The position numbers and the translations under genes are program-made. Below are positions 17,890 to 27,488 of a stretch of DNA of 64,000 bases, one piece after another; the stretch's first letter is position 1; the number at the start of each line of letters is the position of its first letter. Source of the DNA: Rhodospirillales bacterium (GTDB lineage: Bacteria; Pseudomonadota; Alphaproteobacteria; UBA8366; JADFVY01); assembly GCA_020356105.1 (NCBI GenBank), contig CP070634.1, positions 3,326,898 to 3,390,897 on the forward strand, written 5' to 3'. Under the pieces are notes generated by a model that was not told the origin of the DNA, did not search any database, and was given only the letters and a program-made list of their open reading frames with translations.

Positions 17890-18345
17890 CTACCGCGGAA
17901 ACCCGCCGCATTGTCGCAACCCCTCGCCCAGAACCATCGCCGCCGCTGCGACCACGTTCAGCGATCGCGCGCCATCGGCGAGCGGCACCCGGATCCGCGC
18001 ATCCGCCAGACTATGCACCTCGTCCGGTGCGCCCGCGCTCTCGCGTCCCAGCAGCAATACGTCCCGGGCCCGAAACCTGAACTCGGTATGCGCGAGCGAG
18101 GCGCGCGTCGTCAACAGCACCAGGCGCTCCGAGCGGTCCCGCGCCTGCAGGAATGCGGACCAGGACGCATGGCGCGTCACGTCGACCCGGTCGAGATAGT
18201 CCATGCCTGCACGGCGCAAATGGCGGTCCGACCACACGAAGCCGCACGGCTCGATAACGTCGACAGCGACGTTGAGGCAAGCAGCAAGTCGCAGGACTGC
18301 ACCGGTGTTCTGGGGAATATCGGGCTGAAACAGGGCGAGACGCAT
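17890..18345 (-). CDS. trmL: tRNA (cytidine(34)-2'-O)-methyltransferase TrmL
   Basis: The 151-residue SPOUT-fold methyltransferase starts [20 protein letters not shown] and carries the knot motifs [14 protein letters not shown] and [21 protein letters not shown]. TrmL methylates the ribose of the wobble nucleotide in tRNA-Leu species. Length equals the family norm. It is in the same orientation as hemF, with its stop 22 nt before the hemF start, and divergent from petA, leaving a 176-nt region for the petABC promoter. Confidence 0.92.
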   Translation of the reverse strand: MRLALFQPDIPQNTGAVLRLAACLNVAVDVIEPCGFVWSDRHLRRAGMDYLDRVDVTRHASWSAFLQARDRSERLVLLTTRASLAHTEFRFRARDVLLLGRESAGAPDEVHSLADARIRVPLADGARSLNVVAAAAMVLGEGLRQCGGFPR

Positions 18346-18521
18346 CGTCGCAGGGTTCCCCTCAATCGGAAAATTCGACAGGCGGAGGCTTTGCTTTCCG
18401 CCGGAATTGCATTATACGGTCGGCGGCGTGGTGGAACAGCGCTGTCATCTGGTCGCCGCGCGGGGCAATTGCAGTGCCGTTCGTGCTCGACGGGCGGTCC
18501 ATCAAGGATGGGGATCGAAGA

Positions 18522-19073
18522 ATGGCGGATGAGATTCAGACGTCGGATACGTCTGACGAGGAGTCATCCCGGCGGGATTTCTTGTACCTTGCGACCCTCG
18601 CCGGCGGCGCCGGCCTGGGACTCGCCTTCATGTGGCCGATCATCGACAGCATGAATCCCGCGGCGGACGTTCTGGCGCTATCGTCGGTGGAGGTCGATCT
18701 CAGTCCCATCGAGGAGGGCCAGAGCATAACCGTCCGATGGCGCGGTAAACCCGTGTTCATTCGCCGGCGCACGGCCGAGGAAATCGAACAGGCGCGTGCC
18801 GTGAGTCTCGCCGATCTGCCGGATCCTCAGGCCGATGCCGATCGTGTGCAAAGGCCGGAATGGCTGATCATGGTTGGCGTTTGCACGCATCTCGGCTGTA
18901 TTCCGCTGGGTCAGAAGACCGGTGATCCGAAGGGCGAGTTCGGCGGCTGGTTCTGCCCGTGTCACGGCTCGCATTACGATACCTCGGGCCGCATTCGCAA
19001 AGGCCCGGCGCCGGCGAACCTCGCGGTGCCGCAACACACCTTCCTCGACGATAACATCGTGCGCATCGGCTGA
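18522..19073 (+). CDS. petA: Ubiquinol-cytochrome c reductase Rieske iron-sulfur subunit
   Basis: The 183-residue protein has the N-terminal twin-arginine anchor [17 protein letters not shown] and both cluster-binding boxes, CTHLGC and CPCHGSHYD, which hold the 2Fe-2S cluster with two Cys and two His. It takes electrons from ubiquinol at the Qo site of complex III. The ATG at 18522 follows GGGATCGAAGA; upstream in-frame sequence has no anchor-like feature. petB follows after 10 nt. An insertion of about 15 residues between the helix and the cluster fold ([12 protein letters not shown]) is usual in alphaproteobacteria. Confidence 0.96.
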   Translation: MADEIQTSDTSDEESSRRDFLYLATLAGGAGLGLAFMWPIIDSMNPAADVLALSSVEVDLSPIEEGQSITVRWRGKPVFIRRRTAEEIEQARAVSLADLPDPQADADRVQRPEWLIMVGVCTHLGCIPLGQKTGDPKGEFGGWFCPCHGSHYDTSGRIRKGPAPANLAVPQHTFLDDNIVRIG

Positions 19074-19083
19074 CGGGGCGATC

Positions 19084-20358
19084 ATGGCGACCAAGACAGA
19101 ATTCAAGAATCCGGTCGTGCGCTGGGTCGACGACCGTCTGCCCGTGTTCACGTATCTCGATCACGAGTACAACCAGTTCCCGATGCCGAGGAACCTGAAT
19201 TACTGGTGGAACTTCGGCGCGCTTGCCTCGGTCGTTCTGATATTGATGATCCTCACCGGCATCATGCTGGCGATGCAGTACACGCCGCATGTCGATTATG
19301 CCTTCGAGAGCGTCGAGCGGATCATGCGCGACGTCAATTACGGCTGGCTGCTGCGCTATCTCCACATGAACGGCGCCTCGATGTTCTTCATCGTCGTCTA
19401 TATCCACATGTTCCGCGGGCTGTACTACGGCTCCTACCACGCGCCCCGCGAGCTTTTGTGGATGCTGGGCGTGGTGATCGTCCTCTTGATGATGGCCACC
19501 GCGTTCATGGGCTACGTGCTTCCGTGGGGCCAGATGAGTTTCTGGGGCGCGACGGTCATCACCAATCTGTTCTCGGCGATCCCCTGGGTCGGAGATGTCA
19601 TCGTGACCTGGCTATGGGGCGGCTTCTCGGTCGACAACCCGACTCTGAACCGGTTCTACGCGCTGCACTATCTGTTGCCCTTCGTGATCTTCGCCGTCGT
19701 GGCGCTGCACGTGATTGCGGTGCATATCACCGGTTCGAACAATCCCAAGGGTATCGACGTCCAGGTGCCGCGCGATACGGTCACCTTCCATCCCTATTTC
19801 ACTGCGAAGGATTCGGTCGGGCTGGTCGCATTCCTGCTGTTCTTCTCCGCGGTCGTCTTCTTCGCGCCGAATGTGTTTGGCGAACCCGACAATTACATCA
19901 AGGCGAACCCGCTGCAGACGCCGCCGCATATCGTGCCGGAGTGGTACTTCCTGCCGTTCTATGCGATCCTTCGGGCGGTGCCCGACAATTTCATCGGCGG
20001 CTGGGTTACCGGCTGGATGGGGGTCACGTTCGTGAGCGCCAAACTGGCCGGTGTCATCGCGATGTTCGGCTCAATCGCCGTCCTGTTTCTGCTGCCCTGG
20101 CTCGACAGGTCAAAAGTGCGGAGCGCCCGCTATCGGCCGGTTCACAACGCGTTCTTCTGGGTCTTCCTCGTCGATTGCTTTGTGCTTGGCTGGGTCGGCG
20201 CCAATCCGGCCGAAGGCATGTTCATCTGGATCGGCCGCGTCGCGACGGCGTGGTACTTCGTGCATTTCCTGATCATCATTCCGCTGGTCAGCATGATCGA
20301 GACCCCAAGACCCGTGCCGGCCAGCATCAGCGAGCCGGTCCTGAAGGAGAAGGCGTGA
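19084..20358 (+). CDS. petB: Cytochrome b of the bc1 complex
   Basis: The 424-residue protein shows eight hydrophobic helices, the haem-ligand histidine pairs ([26 protein letters not shown] and the [22 protein letters not shown] helix), the [21 protein letters not shown]o region and the PEWY motif in [17 protein letters not shown]. It carries both b haems and forms the Qo and Qi quinone sites. It lies between petA and petC, the last base of its TGA serving as the first base of the petC ATG. Confidence 0.97.
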   Translation: MATKTEFKNPVVRWVDDRLPVFTYLDHEYNQFPMPRNLNYWWNFGALASVVLILMILTGIMLAMQYTPHVDYAFESVERIMRDVNYGWLLRYLHMNGASMFFIVVYIHMFRGLYYGSYHAPRELLWMLGVVIVLLMMATAFMGYVLPWGQMSFWGATVITNLFSAIPWVGDVIVTWLWGGFSVDNPTLNRFYALHYLLPFVIFAVVALHVIAVHITGSNNPKGIDVQVPRDTVTFHPYFTAKDSVGLVAFLLFFSAVVFFAPNVFGEPDNYIKANPLQTPPHIVPEWYFLPFYAILRAVPDNFIGGWVTGWMGVTFVSAKLAGVIAMFGSIAVLFLLPWLDRSKVRSARYRPVHNAFFWVFLVDCFVLGWVGANPAEGMFIWIGRVATAWYFVHFLIIIPLVSMIETPRPVPASISEPVLKEKA

Positions 20359-21125
20359 TGCGGAGGTTGCGGTCAATTGCCGTTGTTCTGGCGATGTTTG
20401 CTGCCGGCGCGACCGGTGTGTGGGCGGCTGGCGAGAAGATAGAGATCCCCGACAGGGACTGGTCGTGGAACGGGCCGCTCGGCAGCTTCGACCGTGCCGA
20501 GCTGCAGCGCGGGCTGCAGGTCTATACCGAGGTCTGCGCCTCCTGTCACAGCCTGCGCCTTCTGGCATATCGCAATCTTGCCGCGCTTGGATATGGCGAG
20601 GAGGAGATCAAGGCATACGCTGCCAACTACGAGGTCGAGGACGGGCCGAACGATCAGGGCGAGATGTTCCTTCGCGCCGCAATTCCGTCGGATCGTTTCG
20701 TGCCGCCCTTTGCCAACGAGCAGGCGGCCCGCGCCGCCAACAACGGGGCGTATCCGCCCGACCTGTCGCTGATGACCAAGGCGCGCAAGAACGGGGCCAA
20801 TTACGTATTCGCGCTTCTCACCGGCTATCAGGACGAACCGCCCGAAGGCTTCCAGCTGATGGACGGGATGTATTACAACAAGGTCTTTCCCGGCCACCAG
20901 ATCGCGATGGCGCCCCCCCTGTTCGAGGACGGGGTCGAGTACGCCGACGGAACCGAGGCGACCGTCGAACGGATGGCCGCCGACACTACCGCCTTCCTTG
21001 CCTGGGCGGCGGAGCCCGAGCTGGAGGACCGCAAGTCCATGGGGATCTGGGTCCTCAGCGTTTTGGCGATCCTGTTCGTCATGACCGTGGCGGTCAAACG
21101 CCAGGTCTGGTCCGACGTTCATTGA
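20358..21125 (+). CDS. petC: Cytochrome c1 of the bc1 complex
   Basis: The 255-residue precursor has a signal peptide ending VWAA-G near residue 24, the haem c site CASCH (about 56-60), the axial-Met region IAMAPPLFEDGVEYADGT and a C-terminal membrane anchor (IWVLSVLAILFVMTVAV). It passes electrons from the Rieske protein to soluble cytochrome c. The ATG shares its first base with the petB stop (TGATG), so translation is coupled. It is followed by two inverted repeats and then mtnP. Confidence 0.96.
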   Translation: MRRLRSIAVVLAMFAAGATGVWAAGEKIEIPDRDWSWNGPLGSFDRAELQRGLQVYTEVCASCHSLRLLAYRNLAALGYGEEEIKAYAANYEVEDGPNDQGEMFLRAAIPSDRFVPPFANEQAARAANNGAYPPDLSLMTKARKNGANYVFALLTGYQDEPPEGFQLMDGMYYNKVFPGHQIAMAPPLFEDGVEYADGTEATVERMAADTTAFLAWAAEPELEDRKSMGIWVLSVLAILFVMTVAVKRQVWSDVH

Positions 21126-21185
21126 TGACCGGCGTGTCGGGTCGCGCCGGGCGAGCGGACCGCGGACCGGCCACAGGTATCAGGC

Positions 21186-21235
21186 CCGCCGGCATTGCCG
21201 GTTGATCCCGCCGGCGGCAAGCCCGATACTCGGGC
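21186..21235 (+). terminator. Tandem stem-loops after petABC
   Basis: CCGCCGGC (21186-21193) pairs with GCCGGCGG (21210-21217). A second hairpin, GCCCGA-TAC-TCGGGC, follows at 21221-21235. They lie in the 141-nt gap before mtnP. Neither has a T-run, so partial termination or mRNA end protection is as likely as full termination. Confidence 0.4.
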
Positions 21236-21266
21236 CCACAAACGACACGCAGCCAGGGGGGCTCTG

Positions 21267-22154
21267 ATGGGCGAGGCGACGACGCCACCGGTCGTCGGGA
21301 TCATCGGCGGCAGCGGAATCTATGACATGGGCGGCCTCGACTCGGTTGAGTGGCGCCGGATCGAAAGCCCGTTCGGCGCGCCGTCGGACGAGCTGATGTT
21401 CGCCGAGCTGGCTGGCCAGAAGATGGTGTTCCTGCCGCGACACGGCCGCGGCCACCGGATTCCGCCGGGCGAGATCAATTTCCGGGCCAATATCGATGCG
21501 CTGAAACGGGCGGGGGTCACCGAGATCCTGTCGCTGTCGGCGGTTGGTTCGCTCCGGGAGGAGCTCGATCCGGGGACCTTCGTCATCGTCGACCAGTTCA
21601 TCGACCGGACATTCGCGCGAAACAAGAGCTTCTTTGGCACCGGCATGGCGGGTCACGTGTCGATGGCGGACCCGGTCTGCCGTCGGCTCGGCGGCCATAT
21701 CGAGGCGGCGGCGCGGCGTACCGGCATCCACACGGTGCATGGTGGTACATATCTCGTCATGGAAGGGCCGCAGTTCTCCACCCGCGCCGAATCCGAGCTG
21801 TACCGCAGCTGGGGCTGCGATGTCATCGGCATGACGAACATGCCGGAGGCCAAGCTCGCGCGTGAGGCGGAGATGTGTTACGCCACGATCGCCATGGTCA
21901 CCGATTACGACTGCTGGCATCCCGGGCACGAGGACGTGACCGTCGACGCCGTTATCAAGGTGTTGCTCGACAATGCCGAACGGGCGCGCGGTCTGGTCCG
22001 CGAGGTTGCACCGCTCCTCACGGGGCGCACCGGCCAGTGCAGCGCCGGGTGCCACCGGGCGCTCGACGCGGCGCTGATCACCGCACCGGAGGCGCGCGAT
22101 CCGGATCTGCTGAAAAAGCTCGGCGCGGTGGCCGGACGGGCTCTGGGTGCCTGA
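21267..22154 (+). CDS. mtnP: S-methyl-5'-thioadenosine phosphorylase
   Basis: The 295-residue protein starts with GIIGGSGIYDM, the phosphate-binding GGSG loop, then RHGRGHRIPPGEINFRAN, and the purine/ribose region MEGPQFSTRAESELYRSWG and DYDCWHPGHEDV. It cleaves methylthioadenosine with phosphate to adenine and methylthioribose-1-phosphate, the first step of methionine salvage. The start at 21267 follows AGGGGGG. Its 3' end overlaps the following VOC gene by 8 nt. Other salvage genes are not in this window. Confidence 0.94.
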   Translation: MGEATTPPVVGIIGGSGIYDMGGLDSVEWRRIESPFGAPSDELMFAELAGQKMVFLPRHGRGHRIPPGEINFRANIDALKRAGVTEILSLSAVGSLREELDPGTFVIVDQFIDRTFARNKSFFGTGMAGHVSMADPVCRRLGGHIEAAARRTGIHTVHGGTYLVMEGPQFSTRAESELYRSWGCDVIGMTNMPEAKLAREAEMCYATIAMVTDYDCWHPGHEDVTVDAVIKVLLDNAERARGLVREVAPLLTGRTGQCSAGCHRALDAALITAPEARDPDLLKKLGAVAGRALGA

Positions 22155-23055
22155 TCCCGCGACGCCTATCGACGCCGGAAGGTCGGCCATCACCGGTATC
22201 GACCACAGCGTGGTCGGGGTCGATGACTTGGAATCTGCCCGTGCCCGTTACGAGAGCTTCGGCTTTACCCTTACGCCGCGCGGCCGCCATATCGGCTGGG
22301 CCACGGCGAATTACTGCATCATGTTTGCCGCAGATTATATCGAATTGCTCGGGATTCTCGAACCGGGCGCCTACAGTGCCGGTCTCGACTCGACGCTGGC
22401 CGAGCGGGGCGAGGGCATCCTGAAGCTCGCGCTCAGCAGCGCGGATGCTGACGCGACCCACGCCTTCCTCGCCGCCAAGGGCCTCGTTTCGGCTCCGGTC
22501 GCGGATCTTGCGCGAGAACTGGAGATTCCGGGAAACACGGTGCTGCCGAGATTCCGCCTCGTCCACCCCGCGCCGCCGGCGCTTCCCGGGTTGCCGGGTT
22601 TCATCTGCCAGCATCTGACGCCCGACCTGTTGCGGCAGGAGACGTGGTGCGTGCACCGGAATACCGCGACCGGCGTTGCCTCCTACCTCGTGGTCGCCGA
22701 CGAGCCAGCGGTGCTGCGTGACGGATGGGCTCGTCTGCTCGGCCCGGCCGCCACGAAACTCGATCGGTCGCGGCTGGTTGTCGAAACCGCCAGGGCACGG
22801 CTCGAGTTCGTAGCGTCGGACGCGCTGGCCCGCGACTTTGCCGGGATCGACGGCGGGTTCCTGAAATCGGGAATGATCGCCGGTATGCGCATCGCGGTGG
22901 CCGACATGGCGGCCGCCGAGTTCTGTCTCGCGGAAGCCGGCGTCGCTCTTCTGCACCGGGCCGGGCAGCTGATCGTTCCGCCGCAGCATGCCTGTGGTGC
23001 GATTCTGGTGTTCGAGCAGACGCCCCGGGGCGGTGCTGGCTCCGGCCGGCCCTAG
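22147..23055 (+). CDS. VOC superfamily (glyoxalase-like domain) protein
   Basis: The 302-residue protein begins ITGIDHSVVGVDDLESARARYESFGFTLTPRG, the first beta-alpha-beta of a vicinal-oxygen-chelate fold, and belongs to the glyoxalase-like PF13468 type, with two VOC halves. His20 in GIDHSVVGV and Glu in YIELLGI are potential metal ligands. The reaction cannot be assigned. The GTG start overlaps mtnP by 8 nt. The stop TAG shares the palindrome CTAG with the stop of the convergent dienelactone hydrolase gene, so the two genes overlap tail to tail by four bases. Confidence 0.8.
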   Translation: MPDPATPIDAGRSAITGIDHSVVGVDDLESARARYESFGFTLTPRGRHIGWATANYCIMFAADYIELLGILEPGAYSAGLDSTLAERGEGILKLALSSADADATHAFLAAKGLVSAPVADLARELEIPGNTVLPRFRLVHPAPPALPGLPGFICQHLTPDLLRQETWCVHRNTATGVASYLVVADEPAVLRDGWARLLGPAATKLDRSRLVVETARARLEFVASDALARDFAGIDGGFLKSGMIAGMRIAVADMAAAEFCLAEAGVALLHRAGQLIVPPQHACGAILVFEQTPRGGAGSGRP

Positions 23056-23720
23056 CCGACGTGCTGCCGCAGGAAGGCGAGCGTCCGCTCGCGGGCCGTG
23101 GCGGCGGCGGCCGCGTGGTAACTGCCGCGCTGGTCGCAGTTGAAGCCGTGACCCGCGCCCTCATAGATATGGACGGGAATGTCCGCATGGGCCGCCCGCA
23201 CCGCTTCGACATCCGTCATCGGGATGCTGGCGTCCTCGGTGCCGAAATGCAGCATCACCGGGCAGCGCGGGGTCTCGTCCCTGAAGTCCTTGATCTGTCC
23301 TCCGTAATAGCTGACCGCGGCCGAGAGGCCGTCAATCCGCGTTGCCGCCAGCCAGGCCAGCGTCCCGCCCATGCAGTATCCGATAACGCCCTTCTCAATG
23401 CCGCTGAGGGCCGCGACGGCCGCCGCGATGTCGATCACCGCATCGTCCCAGGACATGCGGCCCTTCAGTTCCCGGCCGCTGGCCACGCTATCCGCATCGT
23501 AGCCGTACTCGACGCCCCGTTCGATCCGGTCGAACAGCGCCGGGGCGATGGCCACGTAACCGTCCGCGGCGTAACCGTCGGCGACGCTGCGGATATGCGA
23601 ATTGATGCCGAAGATCTCCTGGATGATGACAAGCCCGCCGCGCGCGGTGCCCGGCGGGTCGGCCCGGTACGCGCCCAATTCGTGGCCATCCGCCGCCATC
23701 AGTCTGATCGTCTCGCCCAT
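23052..23720 (-). CDS. Dienelactone hydrolase family protein
   Basis: The 222-residue alpha/beta hydrolase has the nucleophile elbow GYCMGG (catalytic Cys, as in true dienelactone hydrolases), the Asp region FGTEDASIP and the His in GAGHGFNCD. The N-terminal GGLVIIQEIFGINSHIR is the family signature. Such enzymes open dienelactones from chlorocatechol degradation, but many members have other ester substrates. The ATG at 23720 is preceded by GGGAGGACGGC. It is 65 nt downstream of ychF and convergent with the VOC gene. The family call is firm, the substrate is not. Confidence 0.88.
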   Translation of the reverse strand: MGETIRLMAADGHELGAYRADPPGTARGGLVIIQEIFGINSHIRSVADGYAADGYVAIAPALFDRIERGVEYGYDADSVASGRELKGRMSWDDAVIDIAAAVAALSGIEKGVIGYCMGGTLAWLAATRIDGLSAAVSYYGGQIKDFRDETPRCPVMLHFGTEDASIPMTDVEAVRAAHADIPVHIYEGAGHGFNCDQRGSYHAAAAATARERTLAFLRQHVG

Positions 23721-23785
23721 GCCGTCCTCCCTGTCGCCACAACGGTGCACCGCGAATTGCGGCGCCGTTCCCGGATTATGTGCGA

Positions 23786-24883
23786 TCACACATTGAATCG
23801 AAAGAGGAACACGTCGCCGTCGCGCGCGACATAGTCCTTGCCCTCCAGCCGCATGCGGCCGGCATCCTTGGCGCCCAGCTCGCCGCCGCACCGGACGTAG
23901 TCCTCATACGAGATGGTCTCCGCGCGGATGAAGCCCTTCTGGAAATCGGTGTGGATGACGCCGGCGGCTTCGGGCGCCTTTGCACCGCGCCGCACGGTCC
24001 AGGCTCGGGCCTCCTTCGGGCCAGCTGTGAAAAAGGTGATCAGGTCGAGCAGCGCGTATCCGGCGCGGATGACGCGGGCGAGGCCGGTCTCCTCCAGCCC
24101 CAGCGAATGCAGGAATTCCTGTTTCTCGGCCTCGGATTCGAGCAGTGCGACCTCGGCCTCGATCGCAGCCGAGATGACGACGCAGGCGGCGCCCATGCGC
24201 TCCGCCCGTTCTGCGACACGGGTCGAATGCGCATTGCCCGCGGCGGCGCTGTCTTCGTCGACATTGCAGGCGTACAGCACCGGCTTCGCCGTCAGGAGCT
24301 GGAGCATCTGGAACCGGCCGCGCTGCTCGGGCTCGAGCTTCGCCTCGCGCGCCGGACGCCCGTCCTGCAAGGGGTCCAGCGCCGCGCGCATCACTGCGAC
24401 CTGCGCCTTCGCCTCCTTGTCACCGGTCGTCGCGCGCTTCTCGAGCGGTACGATGCGTCGCTCCAGGCTTTCAAGATCGGCCAGCATGAGCTCGGTCTCG
24501 ACGGTCTCGGCATCGCGGATCGGATCGACGGACGCCTCGACATGGGTGATATCGCCCTCGAAGCAGCGCAGGACATGGACGATGGCATCGACCTCGCGGA
24601 TATTGGCAAGGAACTGGTTGCCGAGCCCCTCGCCCTTCGAAGCGCCACGCACGAGACCGGCGATATCGACGAATTCGAGGAAGGTCGGGGTGACCTTCGC
24701 CGATTTCGCCAGTTCCGCGATCCGGTCCAGCCGCGGGTCCGGCACCGCCACCCGCCCGGTGTTCGGCTCGATCGTGCAGAACGGGTAGTTCGCCGATTCG
24801 GCGGCGGCGGTCTGCGTCAATGCGTTGAACAGCGTCGACTTGCCCACATTCGGCAGGCCGATGATGCCGCATTTGAAGCCCAT
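23786..24883 (-). CDS. ychF: Redox-regulated ATPase YchF (Obg-like GTPase family)
   Basis: The 365-residue protein starts MGFKCGIIGLPNVGKST with Walker A at residues 9-17, switch region FVDIAGLVRGASKGEGLGNQFL, the NVDED-type ACNVDEDS base-recognition segment, and the C-terminal TGS domain ending KGFIRAETISYEDYVRCGGELGAKDAGRMR. YchF hydrolyses ATP rather than GTP and binds ribosomes, acting in stress responses. The order prs-rplY-pth-ychF on one strand is the standard proteobacterial cluster. Confidence 0.96.
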   Translation of the reverse strand: MGFKCGIIGLPNVGKSTLFNALTQTAAAESANYPFCTIEPNTGRVAVPDPRLDRIAELAKSAKVTPTFLEFVDIAGLVRGASKGEGLGNQFLANIREVDAIVHVLRCFEGDITHVEASVDPIRDAETVETELMLADLESLERRIVPLEKRATTGDKEAKAQVAVMRAALDPLQDGRPAREAKLEPEQRGRFQMLQLLTAKPVLYACNVDEDSAAAGNAHSTRVAERAERMGAACVVISAAIEAEVALLESEAEKQEFLHSLGLEETGLARVIRAGYALLDLITFFTAGPKEARAWTVRRGAKAPEAAGVIHTDFQKGFIRAETISYEDYVRCGGELGAKDAGRMRLEGKDYVARDGDVFLFRFNV

Positions 24884-24912
24884 CTTCCTCTTGTCCTCAA
24901 TGAACGGTGCTG

Positions 24913-25539
24913 TCAGCCGTCGTTCTCGCGCGGCGGCGCGACGTCGTCGGGTCGCGCCGGCTTCGGCGGCGGCGGGAAGACCTGCAATGCGACCCGACTC
25001 ATGAATGCGCCATCGTCACCCTCGATGAGGATCGGCGCGGCGTCGGCGATCGCATCGATCACGCGTGACATCACCGGCAGTTCCGCCTTGGCGAAATCGC
25101 TCAGCACATGGCCCTGCACCCGTTGCTTGCTGCCCGGATGACCGATGCCGACCCGGACCCGGCGAAAATCGTTGCCGATATGGGCGTCGATGCTGCGCAG
25201 CCCGTTGTGTCCGGCAAGGCCGCCGCCCCGCCTGACGCGGACCTTGCCGGGCACAAGGTCGAGCTCGTCGTAGATGACGATGACATCGGCCGGCGCCAGC
25301 TTGAAAAAGCGCATCGCGGCGCCAACCGCGCGGCCGGACTCGTTCATGAACGTGGTCGGCTTGATGGCCAGGATCCTGCTGTCGGCGATTTTCCCCTCGG
25401 CGGTCAGCGCCTGGAATCGGGCGCGCCAGGCGCCAAAGGAATGGCGGCGAACGATCTCGTCCACCGCCATGTAACCGATATTGTGCCGGTTCTTTTCGTA
25501 TTTGGGGCCGGGATTGCCCAGGCCGACAAGAAGAAGCAT
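24913..25539 (-). CDS. pth: Peptidyl-tRNA hydrolase
   Basis: The 208-residue protein has [22 protein letters not shown] with catalytic His19 and Asn9, [13 protein letters not shown], and [27 protein letters not shown] with the second conserved Asn. It releases tRNA from prematurely dropped peptidyl-tRNA. The C-terminal proline-rich tail ([19 protein letters not shown]) is longer than in E. coli and typical of alphaproteobacteria. It starts 12 nt after rplY. Confidence 0.96.
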   Translation of the reverse strand: MLLLVGLGNPGPKYEKNRHNIGYMAVDEIVRRHSFGAWRARFQALTAEGKIADSRILAIKPTTFMNESGRAVGAAMRFFKLAPADVIVIYDELDLVPGKVRVRRGGGLAGHNGLRSIDAHIGNDFRRVRVGIGHPGSKQRVQGHVLSDFAKAELPVMSRVIDAIADAAPILIEGDDGAFMSRVALQVFPPPPKPARPDDVAPPRENDG

Positions 25540-25551
25540 CGATCCGTCCGG

Positions 25552-26235
25552 TCAGTCCTCCGAGGATTCGCCGGCGGCCTCTTCCTCGCCGCCTTCCGCG
25601 GCTTCGCCCTCTTCGCCCTCGATCTCCTCTTCTTCTTCGCCTTCCACCTCCTCTTCCTCTTCCTTCAAGAGGGCGGCGGCGATGGTGGCCACGGTAAAAT
25701 CGCGGTCGGTGATCGTCGGCGCGACGCCTTCCGGCATCGTGATGGCGCTGATATGAAGACTGTCGCCGATGTCCAGCCCGGTCAGATCGAACTCGAACTG
25801 TTCCGGTATGTCGTCGACGCCACAGACGACCTCGACCTCGTGCCGCACGATGTTCAGGAGGCCGCCGCGCTTGATTCCTGGGCTCTCCTCTTCATTGATG
25901 AAGACGCATGGCACGTTGACGTTGGTACGGGTGGCCTTGGTCACGCGCAGGAAATCCACGTGCAACGCGCGGCCGTTCACCGGGTGGAACTGCACGTCGC
26001 GCGGCAGGACCCGCTCGGACCCGCCGCCGTCGATATTCACGGAGTAGACCGTCGAGAAGAAGCCGCCGGTGTTGAGCTGCTTGCGCAGTTCACGTGGCTC
26101 CAGTGAGATCGTCGCGGGGTCCTTCTGGTCGCCGTAGATCACGGCGGGCACCCGGCCCGCGCGGCGTACGGCCCGGGCGGCCCCCTTTCCGGCCCGGTCG
26201 CGCGGAATAGCGCTGATGACGTTCGAATCGCTCAT
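25552..26235 (-). CDS. rplY: 50S ribosomal protein L25 (CTC form)
   Basis: The 227-residue protein has the N-terminal 5S-rRNA-binding domain (GKGAARAVRRAGRVPAVIYG) and the C-terminal TL5/CTC domain (VEVVCGVDDIPEQFEFDLTGLDIGDSLHIS read in sections). It ends in a tail of about 40 residues that is mostly Glu, encoded by a GAG/GAA-rich repeat region at 25552-25680. The ATG at 26235 follows GGGAG; the longer upstream frame is out. The acidic tail is common but variable in alphaproteobacterial L25. It lies between prs and pth. Confidence 0.95.
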   Translation of the reverse strand: MSDSNVISAIPRDRAGKGAARAVRRAGRVPAVIYGDQKDPATISLEPRELRKQLNTGGFFSTVYSVNIDGGGSERVLPRDVQFHPVNGRALHVDFLRVTKATRTNVNVPCVFINEEESPGIKRGGLLNIVRHEVEVVCGVDDIPEQFEFDLTGLDIGDSLHISAITMPEGVAPTITDRDFTVATIAAALLKEEEEEVEGEEEEEIEGEEGEAAEGGEEEAAGESSED

Positions 26236-26330
26236 AATTCTGCTCCCAAAGTTCCGATTCGCGGCGCGGCCTCCAGGGGTGCCGTCACCGCGGGCGATGC
26301 CGCTCTTGCGCGGCGGGCGCTGTTCTACAC

Positions 26331-27266
26331 TCAATCGAACAGGCTGGAAACCGATTTTTCACCGGCGATGCGTTCGATCGCATCGGCCAGCAACGGGGCG
26401 ATCGAGACCTGCACGATATTGTGTGCCACCCGGACCGCCTCCGTCGGCGGGATGCTGTCGGTGATCACCAGGCCTTCCATCGGAGACGAGGTGACGCGCG
26501 CTACCGCGCCGCCGGACAGCACGCCGTGGGTCACATAGGCGGATACCGATTTGGCCCCCTTGTCGACCAGGGCCTGCGCCGCGTTGCACAGCGTGCCCGC
26601 CGAGTCGACGATGTCGTCCACCAGGATGCAGGTCCGGTTCTTGACGTCGCCGATGATGTTCATCACCTCCGATATGCCGGCCCGCTCGCGCCGCTTGTCG
26701 ATAATGGCAAGATCGGCCTCGAGACGCTTGGCGATGCCGCGCGCCCGCACGACGCCGCCGACATCGGGCGAGACGATGACCAGCTGGTTGCCCTGTTTCT
26801 TGTGGGTTTCGATATGGGCGACGAACACCGGCGACGAGAACAGATTGTCGGTCGGGATGTCGAAGAAGCCCTGTATCTGCCCGGCGTGAAGTTCCAGAGT
26901 CAGCACCCGGTCGGCACCCGCCGTGGTGATCAGGTTCGCCACCAGCTTGGCCGAGATCGGCGTGCGCGGCCCGGTCTTGCGGTCCTGGCGGGCATAGCCG
27001 AAATAGGGGATGACGGCGGTGATGCGCCGCGCCGAGCCGCGCCGCAGCGCATCGATGATCACCAGGAGTTCCATCAGGTTGTCGTTCGCCGGGAAGCAGG
27101 TCGACTGGACGACGAACACGTCCTCGCCCCGAACGTTCTCGAGAATCTCCACGAACACTTCCTGATCGGAAAAGCGGCGGATCGCCGCCTCGGTCAGGGG
27201 CACGCCCAGCTTTGCGGAAATCGCTTCCGACAGCGGCCGGTTGCTGTTGCCACTGAGGATCTTCAT
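26331..27266 (-). CDS. prs: Ribose-phosphate pyrophosphokinase
   Basis: The 311-residue protein has [12 protein letters not shown], the flexible loop [29 protein letters not shown] and the PRPP-binding loop [13 protein letters not shown]. It makes PRPP from ribose-5-phosphate and ATP for purine, pyrimidine, histidine and NAD synthesis. ATG 27266 begins MKILSGNSN as in homologues. It heads the prs-rplY-pth-ychF group; a 95-nt gap separates it from rplY. Confidence 0.97.
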   Translation of the reverse strand: MKILSGNSNRPLSEAISAKLGVPLTEAAIRRFSDQEVFVEILENVRGEDVFVVQSTCFPANDNLMELLVIIDALRRGSARRITAVIPYFGYARQDRKTGPRTPISAKLVANLITTAGADRVLTLELHAGQIQGFFDIPTDNLFSSPVFVAHIETHKKQGNQLVIVSPDVGGVVRARGIAKRLEADLAIIDKRRERAGISEVMNIIGDVKNRTCILVDDIVDSAGTLCNAAQALVDKGAKSVSAYVTHGVLSGGAVARVTSSPMEGLVITDSIPPTEAVRVAHNIVQVSIAPLLADAIERIAGEKSVSSLFD

Positions 27267-27411
27267 GTTATGTCCCGCATCCCCCGGATCCGGCCCCGCC
27301 GGCACCTTGGAAAAGACTCCAATGCCCCGTATCGCCGCGCGCCGGCCGGGGCGCGCCTTCTATATCAAGCGGTCGCGACGCTGTAAACGTTCAATGGTCG
27401 CGGTTCCCCGG

Positions 27412-27483
27412 TCAGAGCAGAACTGCGCAGCTTGCCGCAAGGCAGAGCAGCAAAAATGCGAACATGTAGATCAGCCAGGGCAC
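27412..27483 (-). CDS. Possible 23-residue hydrophobic peptide
   Basis: A GTG-started reading frame five bases after the M24 gene stop encodes a 23-residue peptide, MPWLIYMFAFLLLCLAASC then AVLL, which is a single transmembrane helix. An internal ATG could also start it. There is no strong ribosome site, but it lies directly downstream of prs promoter territory on the same strand and is not overlapped by another gene. It may be a small membrane peptide or chance; I give it low confidence. Confidence 0.25.
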   Translation of the reverse strand: MPWLIYMFAFLLLCLAASCAVLL

Positions 27484-27488
27484 GGGAC

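Noticed and set aside
26210..26230. GTTCGAATC as a tRNA T-loop
   Set aside because: It lies across the start of rplY and has no acceptor, D or anticodon stem around it; no tRNA could be folded in this window.
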